Shown here: positions 24,584 through 32,836 of the stretch, piece by piece | How the letters are laid out: each line of letters starts with the position of its first letter | Position numbering within the stretch: the first letter of the stretch is position 1 | NCBI GenBank assembly: GCA_002431965.1 | Contig: DJEW01000019.1 | Span: forward strand, 13,208-54,043 | Direction of reading: 5' to 3' | Source: Clostridiales bacterium UBA5888 | GTDB taxonomy: Bacteria > Bacillota > Clostridia > Oscillospirales > Oscillospiraceae | DNA length: 40,836 nucleotides | The notes under the pieces: generated by a model | The model's database searches: none | The model's input: the letters and a program-made list of their open reading frames with translations, nothing else | Told to the model about the DNA's origin: nothing | Translations under genes and position numbers: made by a program

Positions 24584-26005
24584 TCAACTGTCGCTGGTGT
24601 CCCCGGATGCGCCGAGAACTATGGCGTTGACGGCCTCTATGAGGCTGACTGCCTCGCCACGAGGGACAAGACCGATCGTCTCCCCATCCACTACGGCGAT
24701 ACAGCTGCTGCCGTCGTGACGGTAAAGCGCTATATCAAGCTCAGGGAAACGCTCATTGTCGAGCGTTAATGTGAGCGCGATCTCGCACTTTCCGGAGGGC
24801 TTCTCATCGGTGAAGCTCTCCGCCGACAGCGAGACAAGCGCGTCCTCCAGCGCGGCGGCGTCTATCTTGTCCTCGCCGTAATACCATACGTTTTCAACGT
24901 CGGACAGAAGCTTTTTGCTGTCCTCATCTGCCCGAAGCTCAAAAGAATAGGTCTCGCCGTCGAGCGCGGCGGTTATGGCGGTCACATCGGAAAAATCCGC
25001 CGTAAAAATCTCCCGGTGTCTCAGATCGTCATACCCGGATGCCACAAGACTGTCATAGCTTTCACTGGAAATCTTGTACACTATTGCGGAATCACCGACG
25101 CGGGCGTACGCCTGGACCTCTGCGGTGTCCTCGTCGTTTTTCTCCGCCGCCGCAAGCTCCTGCGCGTTCTTGGAGACGGCAAGGGTGAAGCTCTTATCTG
25201 CTCCGTCGTCATCGGTGTAGTCGAGCGTGACAGTCAGCACGGGCGAGTCAAGCCCATAGAAGCTCAGCTTATCCTCATCGGCAGTATAGGTGGCGTAATC
25301 GCTCAGACCGAGACTTGCAATCGTGCGCAGATAGTCTTCAACGCGCACGGTATCCAGCGGTCTGCCGTCGGAAAAATACACATCGTCCGCGCAAATGCTC
25401 TCCTCGCCGCTGCCGTCATAGATCACGGTATACTCGTTCTCGCCGGTGAAGCTTATGCAGTCGGCGCGGTCAATATCCGGGGTGACGTCGTTTTTTATCA
25501 TACGCGAGAGCTCCGTGGAGAAAAGCTCCATCGGGTCGCTCACAGCGAGATAGACCTTCCCATCGCCGGTTGAGACATAGCGCTGTGCGTCCATTGTGCT
25601 GTACGCACCGAGCGCGATGGCGGCCGTGCCCTCGCCGGTCGTGATGTACACGGTGCACTCAGGATCTTCCAGACCGTACTGAGCATAATCGGTCACGTCG
25701 TCAATTACATACGCGGCGGCAAAATCAACGAATGCGTCAAGCCGCTCCGCTATTTTATCCGCATCGACAGGGAAAGCCGCGTCATCGTCATATTGCCATA
25801 TGCCATCCGAGAGAGAGAACGCAAGCGAGGATGAGCCCTGCTCCCATGACAGCGCGGTGACGGCATCCGGGTCGATCGTGAATACGACCTCGCCGCTTGC
25901 CTTTATGTCCTCTTTTCTGGTTTCGTAACGGCTGACGGCAAAGGTGACAATGCACACCGCCGCCAGTATGCCAAGCAGAATATAAAGCCTTTTAGCCCTG
26001 TTCAT
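24584..26005 (-). CDS. DUF4340 domain protein, membrane-anchored
   Basis: 473 residues from ATG at 26005 with GGAGG upstream; a longer start at 26059 lies inside the preceding gene. One N-terminal membrane anchor (RLYILLGILAAVCIVTFAVS) precedes a large extracytoplasmic region of beta-rich repeats. One is VTALSWEQGSSSLAFSLSDG with WQYDDDAAFPVDADKI, and a second similar block lies near residue 230 onwards. It is rich in Asp/Glu. It overlaps the end of the GldG-like gene by 14 bases and is the last gene of the four-gene ABC set. DUF4340 commonly follows GldG-type proteins; function is unknown. Confidence 0.88.
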   Translation of the reverse strand: MNRAKRLYILLGILAAVCIVTFAVSRYETRKEDIKASGEVVFTIDPDAVTALSWEQGSSSLAFSLSDGIWQYDDDAAFPVDADKIAERLDAFVDFAAAYVIDDVTDYAQYGLEDPECTVYITTGEGTAAIALGAYSTMDAQRYVSTGDGKVYLAVSDPMELFSTELSRMIKNDVTPDIDRADCISFTGENEYTVIYDGSGEESICADDVYFSDGRPLDTVRVEDYLRTIASLGLSDYATYTADEDKLSFYGLDSPVLTVTLDYTDDDGADKSFTLAVSKNAQELAAAEKNDEDTAEVQAYARVGDSAIVYKISSESYDSLVASGYDDLRHREIFTADFSDVTAITAALDGETYSFELRADEDSKKLLSDVENVWYYGEDKIDAAALEDALVSLSAESFTDEKPSGKCEIALTLTLDNERFPELDIALYRHDGSSCIAVVDGETIGLVPRGEAVSLIEAVNAIVLGASGDTSDS

Positions 26006-27446
26006 CTCTTCTGCGCCTCCTTTCCGAAATGACGGCGATGCCCGCCGCGGCAAAGCCAAGTGGGAACACGCCCAGCATCAGTGCTTTAAGCACCGACGCG
26101 GAGGAATCGCTGATGGTGAGGTAGTTATAGCTCAGCGACTTTGTGCGTATGGCGACTGCGTCGCTCTCACCGACGAGAGTGGAGAGCGCGTTCATCGTCA
26201 GGTCGAGGTTTGCGCCGGAGGAGTAGGCATTGTAAAGCTCATCCAGCATCCCTGAGGATGTGAAGAACACCATCTCTCCTCCGCCGGTGACGGAAATATC
26301 CACGGCAAGGGCGAAAGCGCCGTCAATGTCACCGTCCTCCTTTTCGTATGTGTCGAGACTGTACCCGGCGAGCTTGCTGAAGGCACTGTCGGAGGTCTTG
26401 AGGAGTGTTGTTACCGTGGCATCTTCACTTTCGCCGACGGTAAGCCCCTGCGCGACGGGCACTATCACATAGTAGTGCGAATCTATGAGCGGCTGAGTAA
26501 TGTCGGCGCTTTCAATGTCCGGAAGGAGAATGTACGGTGCTGAAAAGGCATAATGTGCGCGGTCGCCCTCGACGACTATTCCGTCTGCCGCTTCCACGCC
26601 GTAGTCTGCGGCAAGACTGTAAATATTCTCAAGCGTGCCGCTTTCGGTCGGTCCTGCCATCACCATGAGCTTTCCGCCGTCCCTGACGTATTCGGCGAGT
26701 ATTTTTGCCTCATCTGCGGAGATGTCGCTCTCCGGCGCATAGATGAACACGCAGCTTGCGTCATCTGGGATGCCGTCCTCGTTGAGCAGTGAAAACTCGG
26801 TATATGTCATGTTCTCTTTTTCAAGCTGCTCGGTGAACGCGGAGGGCAGCTCCGCCTCTCCGTGTCCGGTGAGCACATACACCGTGGGCAGCTCATCGCG
26901 CGTAACATAGTCTATTGCGGAGGTTATCGCGCCCTCTCCGTCAAAGGAGTACGCCACGGAATAGGTGGCATAGTCCACGTCGGTGAGATAAATATCGGAG
27001 TAGTCGATATACCGGCTCTTATCCCCGCACTCAACTATGAGACTGTTATTGGGCACGGTCGCGTCGGTGTACTGTGCGGTGAAGGTGGGATAGACATCCG
27101 GGTTCTTTTTCTCCACCGTGATGTGGGAGGAGAGACTGGCATATTTGTCGAGAAGGTTTTCAATTATATCGTCCTCCTCGTCAGCCTGAACTATCCAGTA
27201 TATCGTCACGTCGTCCGTCAGTGCGTTGACGACTGATTTTGTGTTGCTTGTGACCGAGTAGAGCTTTCCGGCGCTGATGTCATAGCGCGTGAGCGATTTC
27301 GGCAGGACGGAGAACAGCACGTTCACAGCTATCAAAATGGCAAGCACGAGCGCGGAGAGTGCGAGGGTGTATGTGCCGCCGCGCGAGGCTATGCGCTCCC
27401 TCGCAGTCGGCGCGCCCAGAAGCTCGCGGATATTTGGCTTTTTCAT
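25992..27446 (-). CDS. GldG-like ABC transporter auxiliary protein
   Basis: 484 residues. TM near 33-50 (ALVLAILIAVNVLFSVLP), a large outside region including a GldG-type domain (VYVLTGHGEAELPSAFTEQLEKEN) that resembles a thioredoxin/GATase-like fold, and a C-terminal TM (LMLGVFPLGFAAAGIAVI) ending in RRRRR. Its start overlaps the permease gene's stop by one base, indicating coupled expression. In Bacteroidetes GldG is needed for gliding; in non-gliding Firmicutes the equivalent complex has no settled role. Confidence 0.87.
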   Translation of the reverse strand: MKKPNIRELLGAPTARERIASRGGTYTLALSALVLAILIAVNVLFSVLPKSLTRYDISAGKLYSVTSNTKSVVNALTDDVTIYWIVQADEEDDIIENLLDKYASLSSHITVEKKNPDVYPTFTAQYTDATVPNNSLIVECGDKSRYIDYSDIYLTDVDYATYSVAYSFDGEGAITSAIDYVTRDELPTVYVLTGHGEAELPSAFTEQLEKENMTYTEFSLLNEDGIPDDASCVFIYAPESDISADEAKILAEYVRDGGKLMVMAGPTESGTLENIYSLAADYGVEAADGIVVEGDRAHYAFSAPYILLPDIESADITQPLIDSHYYVIVPVAQGLTVGESEDATVTTLLKTSDSAFSKLAGYSLDTYEKEDGDIDGAFALAVDISVTGGGEMVFFTSSGMLDELYNAYSSGANLDLTMNALSTLVGESDAVAIRTKSLSYNYLTISDSSASVLKALMLGVFPLGFAAAGIAVISERRRRRDEQG

Positions 27447-28309
27447 CAGCTGTACCTCCGTTTCTCAAGTGACTGCGCGGTAAGAAAAAGGAAAAACGCC
27501 GCAACAGAGAGATAAAACACTATGGATGTCAGATCGAAAACGCCGTTTACAAACGCCGTAAAGCGCGCGAAGAGCGACAGCTTTTCCATCAGCGTTGGCA
27601 GCAGCGTGGTAAGCCCGCCGTCATCGACAAACATGGCGATCAGCGTCGCCGCCATCACGGCAATGGCGACGCCGTACCCGATAAGCCCGTTTTTCGTCAG
27701 GCGGTATACGCCCAGCCCCAGCAGGAATGCCAGCACGGCGAAGGCAAGCGCTGCGCCGAACGCCGTGGTCGAAATGTTTTCCGCAAGGCTGACAGAGTAG
27801 TAGTTGAACAAAAAAACAACAATGGCAATGCCTGCGGCAAAGCCCTGACTGTCCGTGAGGGAGGAGATGAACATGCCGACGGCTATCATTGCCGCGCCCA
27901 TGATGAAAAATGCAAAGAGCGAGCCGTAAGCCGTCAAAAGATACACATCGCCGTACTGCGCGAAGATGAGCGGGTAGAGCGCTATCACGCACAGCGGCAC
28001 AAGATAGACCACAAGCAGCGCAAGGTATTTGCCGCCGACGATCTGCGCCGTTGTGAGCGGAAGCGAATACAGCAGCTGATCCGTCCGCGCGCGGCGCTCC
28101 TCGGCGATAACGCGCATCGTCAGCACGGGAATGATCACGGTCAGCCCGATGCAGACGAACTCCAACATGTATTCAAAATTTGCCACGGCGGATTCTATGT
28201 TGTAAAGCAGCGCCCCCACGCCCACGAACAGCAGCAGAAACGCGCAGAAAAGGTATGATGAGACGGAGTGTGCGTACCCTCTCAGCTCATGCTTCAAAAC
28301 GGCCGTCAT
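27446..28309 (-). CDS. ABC-2 type permease (GldF-like)
   Basis: 287 residues, about six to seven membrane segments. The N-terminal MTAVLKHELRGYAHS and RVIAEERRARTDQLLYSLPLTTAQIVGGKYLA patterns are typical of ABC-2 permeases. It overlaps the ATPase gene by four bases. It is the membrane partner of the ATPase at 28306-29031; direction of transport is probably export or membrane-protein handling. Confidence 0.9.
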   Translation of the reverse strand: MTAVLKHELRGYAHSVSSYLFCAFLLLFVGVGALLYNIESAVANFEYMLEFVCIGLTVIIPVLTMRVIAEERRARTDQLLYSLPLTTAQIVGGKYLALLVVYLVPLCVIALYPLIFAQYGDVYLLTAYGSLFAFFIMGAAMIAVGMFISSLTDSQGFAAGIAIVVFLFNYYSVSLAENISTTAFGAALAFAVLAFLLGLGVYRLTKNGLIGYGVAIAVMAATLIAMFVDDGGLTTLLPTLMEKLSLFARFTAFVNGVFDLTSIVFYLSVAAFFLFLTAQSLEKRRYS

Positions 28310-29031
28310 TTGTCCGCCTCCTCGCTTTCGCCCGTGAGCTCGCCGCGGGCAAGCTCAATAAACGTCTCTTCAAGATCGCCCTGCTTCGCGTCCATGTCGG
28401 CCACGAGCTTCCCGTGCGAGATTATAAGCACCCTTTCGCATATGGTCTGCACCTCCGATAGGATGTGCGATGAAAAGATGACAAGGTGCGTGCGTCCAAG
28501 CTCGCGGATAAGCCCGCGTATTTCGACGATCTGTATGGGGTCGAGCCCCACGGTCGGCTCGTCGAGGATGATGACGCGCGGACTGCCGATAATTGCCTGC
28601 GCGATGCCCACACGCTGTTTATACCCCTTGGAGAGCGTGGAGATAAGGCGGTTTTTCACACCGGATATACCCGTGCGCTCCACGGCGTCCGCGATCTGCG
28701 CCTTCAGCGCCTCGCCGCGCAGTCCCTTTGCCTCGCCTACGAAGCTGAGATATTCCAGCGGCGTTTCGCTCGTATAGAGCGGCGGCTGCTCCGGCAGATA
28801 GCCGATGAGACGTTTCGCCGTCTCCGGCTCTTCCAGAATGTCATGCCCGTCGATGCTGACGCTTCCCTCTGTCGGGGCAAGGCAGCCGGTCATGATGTTC
28901 ATGGTCGTGGATTTGCCTGCCCCATTCGGACCGAGAAAGCCGTAAACGTGCCCATCGTCAAGCTCGAACGACAGGTCGTCCACTGCTACAAGATCGCCGT
29001 AGCATTTTGTCAGATGCTCAACTTTTATCAT
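28306..29031 (-). CDS. ABC transporter ATP-binding protein (GldA-like)
   Basis: 241 residues. Walker A GPNGAGKST (about 35-43), signature LSKGYKQRVGIAQ, Walker B VIILDEPTVGLDP and switch His in IFSSHILSEV. The signature LSKGYKQR is typical of this CcmA-like branch. TGGAGG lies upstream of the ATG. It heads the four-gene operon with permease, GldG-like and DUF4340 proteins. Upstream, 29041-29061 holds a directly repeated TTGATATA on the minus strand that could be a regulator site. Confidence 0.93.
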   Translation of the reverse strand: MIKVEHLTKCYGDLVAVDDLSFELDDGHVYGFLGPNGAGKSTTMNIMTGCLAPTEGSVSIDGHDILEEPETAKRLIGYLPEQPPLYTSETPLEYLSFVGEAKGLRGEALKAQIADAVERTGISGVKNRLISTLSKGYKQRVGIAQAIIGSPRVIILDEPTVGLDPIQIVEIRGLIRELGRTHLVIFSSHILSEVQTICERVLIISHGKLVADMDAKQGDLEETFIELARGELTGESEEADK

Positions 29032-29123
29032 GCTTGACCTCCATATATCAATATATCAACTTCCGGCATTTTAAATACAAAGCCTGAAACGAAGCTGAAA
29101 AAATCGGTTAAAGATATATGAAC

Positions 29124-29162
29124 ACCGCCGCCCGTCTGCAAAATGTGCAGACGGGCGGCGGT
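29124..29162. other. Long perfect GC-rich hairpin in a divergent intergenic region
   Basis: A 17-bp perfect stem ACCGCCGCCCGTCTGCA (29124-29140) with a five-base loop and its complement (29146-29162). It lacks a T-run on either strand and sits between two divergent promoter regions, so it is not an ordinary terminator. Purpose unknown. Confidence 0.6.
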
Positions 29163-29234
29163 ATGTAAGCCGTGCAGCAATATGTCATTTCTGGCAAGCA
29201 CTGAATCCAGCCTGAGCCATCCAATATATGTTCA

Positions 29235-29263
29235 TTGCCGGATGGTGCAGGCTGCGGTAGAAT
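29235..29263 (+). promoter_or_regulatory. Promoter of a small membrane protein gene
   Basis: TTGCCG (29235-29240), 17 bases, TAGAAT (29258-29263). The -10 box directly abuts an ATG at 29264, which therefore cannot be the translation start. Confidence 0.6.
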
Positions 29264-29299
29264 ATGAATGAAATTCGAAGAATGCAAGGGGAAATGACC

Positions 29300-29548
29300 G
29301 TGAAGCTGAAAAAAGTGATAAGCCGAATGCTCGGAATGTGCCCGGAAGCATGGTACATATTCCGCCGCGGGCTGCAGCTGTGCGCGGTGCTGCTCTTCTG
29401 CGCGTTCGTGCTTCTTCTGGAGTGGAACGGCAGCAGCTTTGAGCGCCATGCGCTGTACTTCACCGCGATGTCTCTCAACGAAACGGTGCAGGCGATACTG
29501 CTGATCGTCGTGCTGTTCTCCGCATTGATAGATGATGCAAATGGTTAA
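29300..29548 (+). CDS. Small membrane protein of unknown function
   Basis: 82 residues from GTG at 29300, chosen because AAGGGG lies eight bases upstream and the promoter's -10 box excludes the ATG at 29264. Two hydrophobic segments (about 25-43 and 60-77) flank a short loop (EWNGSSFERHALYFTAMSLN). I do not recognise the family. It stands alone between a minus-strand ABC operon and RNase M5. The downstream 29549-29654 stretch is AT-rich with no GC-stem terminator. Confidence 0.6.
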   Translation: MKLKKVISRMLGMCPEAWYIFRRGLQLCAVLLFCAFVLLLEWNGSSFERHALYFTAMSLNETVQAILLIVVLFSALIDDANG

Positions 29549-29654
29549 CATAACACATATAAATGATAATTAAATTAACATAAAGATATTTTCATAATAT
29601 AATAAACATATTATAGTTTACATAAAGTTATTGGCGGTTGATTATATGCCGGGA

Positions 29655-30236
29655 TCAAATATCCATCGCGTAAAACTCATCGCGCGTCATGATGACGTTG
29701 AGCACATCCAGCAGCGCATCGCTGCTGAGTCTTTCCGGCAGATCCAGCGCGCGCATGAGCGCGGTGCGGCGCTCCCGGCTGCCCTGACCGCCGCTGAGCC
29801 CGCGCCTGAACATGTCCGCTTTCGTTATCCCCACGGCGGGAGAGGCGGCGTTTTCATCGTCAACGGTTGCCCCGGCGCGGCGCAGTGCGTCCAGCAGCAC
29901 CTCCGGCCGCATCCCCTCAACGCCAAGCTTGCCTTCCTTCGACGGCGCCGTCTTGCGCCGCTCCTTGCCGTAAACATCCGGAATGTATGCGTGTCTGACA
30001 AGCGCCGGATCAACGCAGCCCTTTATAAAACTGCGTATCACAAAGCCCGCGCCGTCCGAGTCCGTCAGCACGACGAGCCCGCGCTCCTGCGCGAGGCGGC
30101 GCAGCAGCTTCTGCTTCTGCGCGTCGTTGAATATGCCGAAGCCGGAGGTCTCTATGATGACTGCGTCCACAAGCTGGCTGAGCGTATTCTTGTCATAGCG
30201 CCCCTCGACGACTATGACCTCCTTCACTCTATGCAT
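29655..30236 (-). CDS. rnmV: Ribonuclease M5
   Basis: 193 residues. The Toprim domain has E11 (VVEGRYD) and D59/D61 in LTDSDGAG, followed by KLGVEGMRPEVLL, typical of RNase M5. The enzyme trims 5S rRNA precursors with help from protein L18. Its start overlaps the holA stop by eight bases, implying coupled expression with the polymerase subunit. Confidence 0.92.
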   Translation of the reverse strand: MHRVKEVIVVEGRYDKNTLSQLVDAVIIETSGFGIFNDAQKQKLLRRLAQERGLVVLTDSDGAGFVIRSFIKGCVDPALVRHAYIPDVYGKERRKTAPSKEGKLGVEGMRPEVLLDALRRAGATVDDENAASPAVGITKADMFRRGLSGGQGSRERRTALMRALDLPERLSSDALLDVLNVIMTRDEFYAMDI

Positions 30237-31278
30237 TCACTTCACCTGCCGCTATACGCATCACGACCTCCTTGAGCAGCTCATCATCGTCCTGTGAGCT
30301 GCTTTTCATCATGTAATCCGCCTCGGTGCACAGCTCCACCGCGCGTCTGAGCTGCGGCAGGGTAAAGCCGCGTGCGGAAGCGGCAAGGTTTTTTGCAAGG
30401 AATTCGTACTTTATGCCGCAGGTGTCCATTATATATTTCATCCCCAGCCCGTTCTCCTGCGCCAGCCGCGCGGCGTACAGCTTGCGCATCTGCGCGCCGA
30501 GCAGCGCAAGGAGCATGATGGGCTCGTTATTTTTGTCCGCAAGGAGTTCTGCAAGCGTCTGTGCCGCGCTCTCATAGCGCCGCGCGGCGATGTGGTCGGT
30601 CAGGCTGAACACGACGGCTTCCGGAATATGGCTTGCGACAGCCTCCACATCGTCCGCAGTTACCCGCTCGCCCTGTGCATACGCCGCGACCTTTTCGATC
30701 TCCGGGATAAGACGGCTCATCAAATCGCCGCTGATGAAGATAAGGCGCTGCACAGCCTCGGCGCCGATGCTTTTGCCCGCGGCAGCAAAGCGCCGGGTTA
30801 TCCAATCTGCAAGCTGCCCCTGTGACTGGGGGGTGAACTTCATGTCGTGCCCATTGGCGCGTATCGCCTTTATGAGCTTGAGCCGCCCATCCGGCTCATA
30901 CTGCGCGCTCTGCACGAAGGCGACCGTGCAGTAATCCGGAATATCGCCCAGCAGCTTTGCCGCCGCGTCCGCGTCCTTCACCCTGTTGATGTCCGCGCCG
31001 CGCACCTCCACAAAGCTGCGCTCCGTCATAAAAGGGACGGCGTCTATAGCCCCTGCAAGCTCGTTTACGTCCAGCTCCGGTCCGTCGATGCGCTTATAGC
31101 TGAACTCGTCCTCACCGCCGGGCAGACACAGCTTTTTCAGCGTGAGCAGGAACTGCTCGCGCAGATAGTCCTCCGGTCCGTACAGCAGATAAAGCCGCTT
31201 CGGTCCTTCGTCCCGCAGAAGCCTCAGCTCCTGACCGTAGCTGAGCTTCTTTTCGTCTTTTGTGCTCTTTTTTGCCAT
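30229..31278 (-). CDS. holA: DNA polymerase III delta subunit HolA
   Basis: 349 residues from ATG at 31278 with GGTGG upstream. An alternative start at 31311 is closer to the expected transcript start and cannot be fully excluded. The N-terminal AAA+-like domain has KRLYLLYGPEDYLREQFLL; further blocks are VPFMTERSFVEVRG and, in the C-terminal collar domain, LLALLGAQMRKLYAARL. It opens the beta clamp as part of the clamp loader. It lacks a P-loop, as delta subunits do. Confidence 0.92.
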   Translation of the reverse strand: MAKKSTKDEKKLSYGQELRLLRDEGPKRLYLLYGPEDYLREQFLLTLKKLCLPGGEDEFSYKRIDGPELDVNELAGAIDAVPFMTERSFVEVRGADINRVKDADAAAKLLGDIPDYCTVAFVQSAQYEPDGRLKLIKAIRANGHDMKFTPQSQGQLADWITRRFAAAGKSIGAEAVQRLIFISGDLMSRLIPEIEKVAAYAQGERVTADDVEAVASHIPEAVVFSLTDHIAARRYESAAQTLAELLADKNNEPIMLLALLGAQMRKLYAARLAQENGLGMKYIMDTCGIKYEFLAKNLAASARGFTLPQLRRAVELCTEADYMMKSSSQDDDELLKEVVMRIAAGEVNA

Positions 31279-31330
31279 AACGCCACCATACGCGCTTTTC
31301 GGCGCGCCCATTCTTTGCTCTTATAATCAG

Positions 31331-31359
31331 AGTTTATTTGCACTGAGTGCGGATGTCAA
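31331..31359 (-). promoter_or_regulatory. Promoter of holA-rnmV
   Basis: On the minus strand TTGACA (plus 31354-31359), 17 bases, TAAACT (plus 31331-31336). It is back to back with the fumC promoter. Confidence 0.78.
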
Positions 31360-31370
31360 GCGCGTTTTTG

Positions 31371-31398
31371 TTGAAAATCCGGAAAGTTGTGATAAAAT
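31371..31398 (+). promoter_or_regulatory. Promoter of fumC and the malic enzyme gene
   Basis: TTGAAA (31371-31376), 16 bases, TAAAAT (31393-31398), about 38 bases before the fumC start. Confidence 0.65.
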
Positions 31399-31436
31399 TC
31401 AGTTTATATATAGTGTACACGGGAGAGAGCACAACC

Positions 31437-32813
31437 ATGGAATACAGGATAGAGCACGATTCAATGGGCACAGTGAAAGTCCCTGCCGACAGGTACTGGG
31501 GCGCGCAGACCCAGCGCAGCCATGAAAATTTCCCGATCGGACTGGGGCACGAGACCATGCCGGAGGAAATCATCCATGCGTTCGGCGTTCTCAAAAAGGC
31601 GGCGGCGCGCGCCAACGCCGCGCTGCGCCCGGACAAGATTACGGCGGAAAAGCTCGCCGCCATTACGGACGCCTGCGACGAGGTCATATCCGGACGGCTG
31701 AACGCGCATTTTCCGCTCGTCGTGTGGCAGACAGGCTCCGGCACGCAGACGAATATGAATGCAAACGAGGTCATTGCAAATTACGCCAACGCCCGCGCGG
31801 GCGTGAAGCTGCTGCACCCGAACGACGATGTGAACATGTCGCAGTCGTCCAACGACACATTCCCCACGGCAATGCACATCGCCGCGGTGCTCGCGGTTGA
31901 GGACAGGCTCCTGCCGGCGATAGACGCGCTCATATCTACATTTCTGCGCCTTGAGGAGGAGAACCGCGGCGTGGTGAAGTCAGGGCGGACACATCTGCAG
32001 GACGCAACGCCCATCGCGTTCAGCCAGGAGGTCTCCGGCTGGCGCGCAAGCCTTGAGCGCGACCGCGAGCTGCTGACGCTGTCGCTTCCGCCGCTGAGAG
32101 AGCTTGCCCTCGGCGGCACGGCGGTCGGCACGGGGCTGAACGCGCCGAAGGGCTTTGATGCCGCCGTCGCGGCGGAGATCGCCGCGCTGACCGGGCATGA
32201 TTTCGTCACCGCGCCGAACAAGTTCCACGCGCTCACATCCCGGGATGAGCTGGTGTTCTCGCACGGGGCGGTCAAGGCGCTCGCCTGCGACATGATGAAG
32301 ATCGCAAACGACGTGCGCTGGCTTGCCTCCGGTCCGCGCAACGGACTGGGTGAAATAACCATCCCCGCGAACGAGCCCGGCTCTTCCATCATGCCGGGCA
32401 AGGTCAACCCCACGCAGTGCGAGGCGGTCACGATGGTGGCGGTGCAGGTGATGGGCAACGATGCCGCCGTTGCGTTCGCCGCGTCTCAGGGGAATTTTGA
32501 GCTGAACGTCTTCATGCCGGTGTGCATTTATAACTATCTGCAATCCGTGCGCCTTTTGAGCGACGCTGTGCGTTCGTTCGACGCGCGCTGCGCCTCCGGC
32601 ATCCGCGCCGACCGCGAGAAGATGGCGGAAAACCTGCATCGCTCGCTCATGCTCGTCACGGCGCTCAACCCATATATCGGGTATGAGAACGCCGCGCGGA
32701 CGGCAAAGCTTGCCTACGAAAAAAATATCTCCCTGAGAGAAGCCTGCATTACGCTGGGGCTGCTGTCGGGAGAGGAATTCGACCGTGTGTTTCACCCCGA
32801 GGAAATGATATGA
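31437..32813 (+). CDS. fumC: Class II fumarate hydratase FumC
   Basis: 458 residues from ATG at 31437 (MEYRIEHDSMGTVKVPADRYWG), with GGGAG upstream; the in-frame start at 31347 precedes the promoter and is rejected. Family marks are GSGTQTNMNANEV, SGRTHLQDATPI, the signature GSSIMPGKVNP near 312-323 and an EKNISLREA end. It interconverts fumarate and malate without an iron-sulphur cluster, unlike the class I fumarase common in anaerobes. It is followed 23 bases later by malic enzyme. Confidence 0.95.
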   Translation: MEYRIEHDSMGTVKVPADRYWGAQTQRSHENFPIGLGHETMPEEIIHAFGVLKKAAARANAALRPDKITAEKLAAITDACDEVISGRLNAHFPLVVWQTGSGTQTNMNANEVIANYANARAGVKLLHPNDDVNMSQSSNDTFPTAMHIAAVLAVEDRLLPAIDALISTFLRLEEENRGVVKSGRTHLQDATPIAFSQEVSGWRASLERDRELLTLSLPPLRELALGGTAVGTGLNAPKGFDAAVAAEIAALTGHDFVTAPNKFHALTSRDELVFSHGAVKALACDMMKIANDVRWLASGPRNGLGEITIPANEPGSSIMPGKVNPTQCEAVTMVAVQVMGNDAAVAFAASQGNFELNVFMPVCIYNYLQSVRLLSDAVRSFDARCASGIRADREKMAENLHRSLMLVTALNPYIGYENAARTAKLAYEKNISLREACITLGLLSGEEFDRVFHPEEMI

Positions 32814-32836
32814 AAACTATATAAAGGAGAAGAGCA

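Noticed and set aside
29108..29551. Minus-strand open frame opposite the small membrane protein
   Set aside because: It runs through the 17-bp hairpin and the plus-strand promoter, has no ribosome site and has shadow composition.
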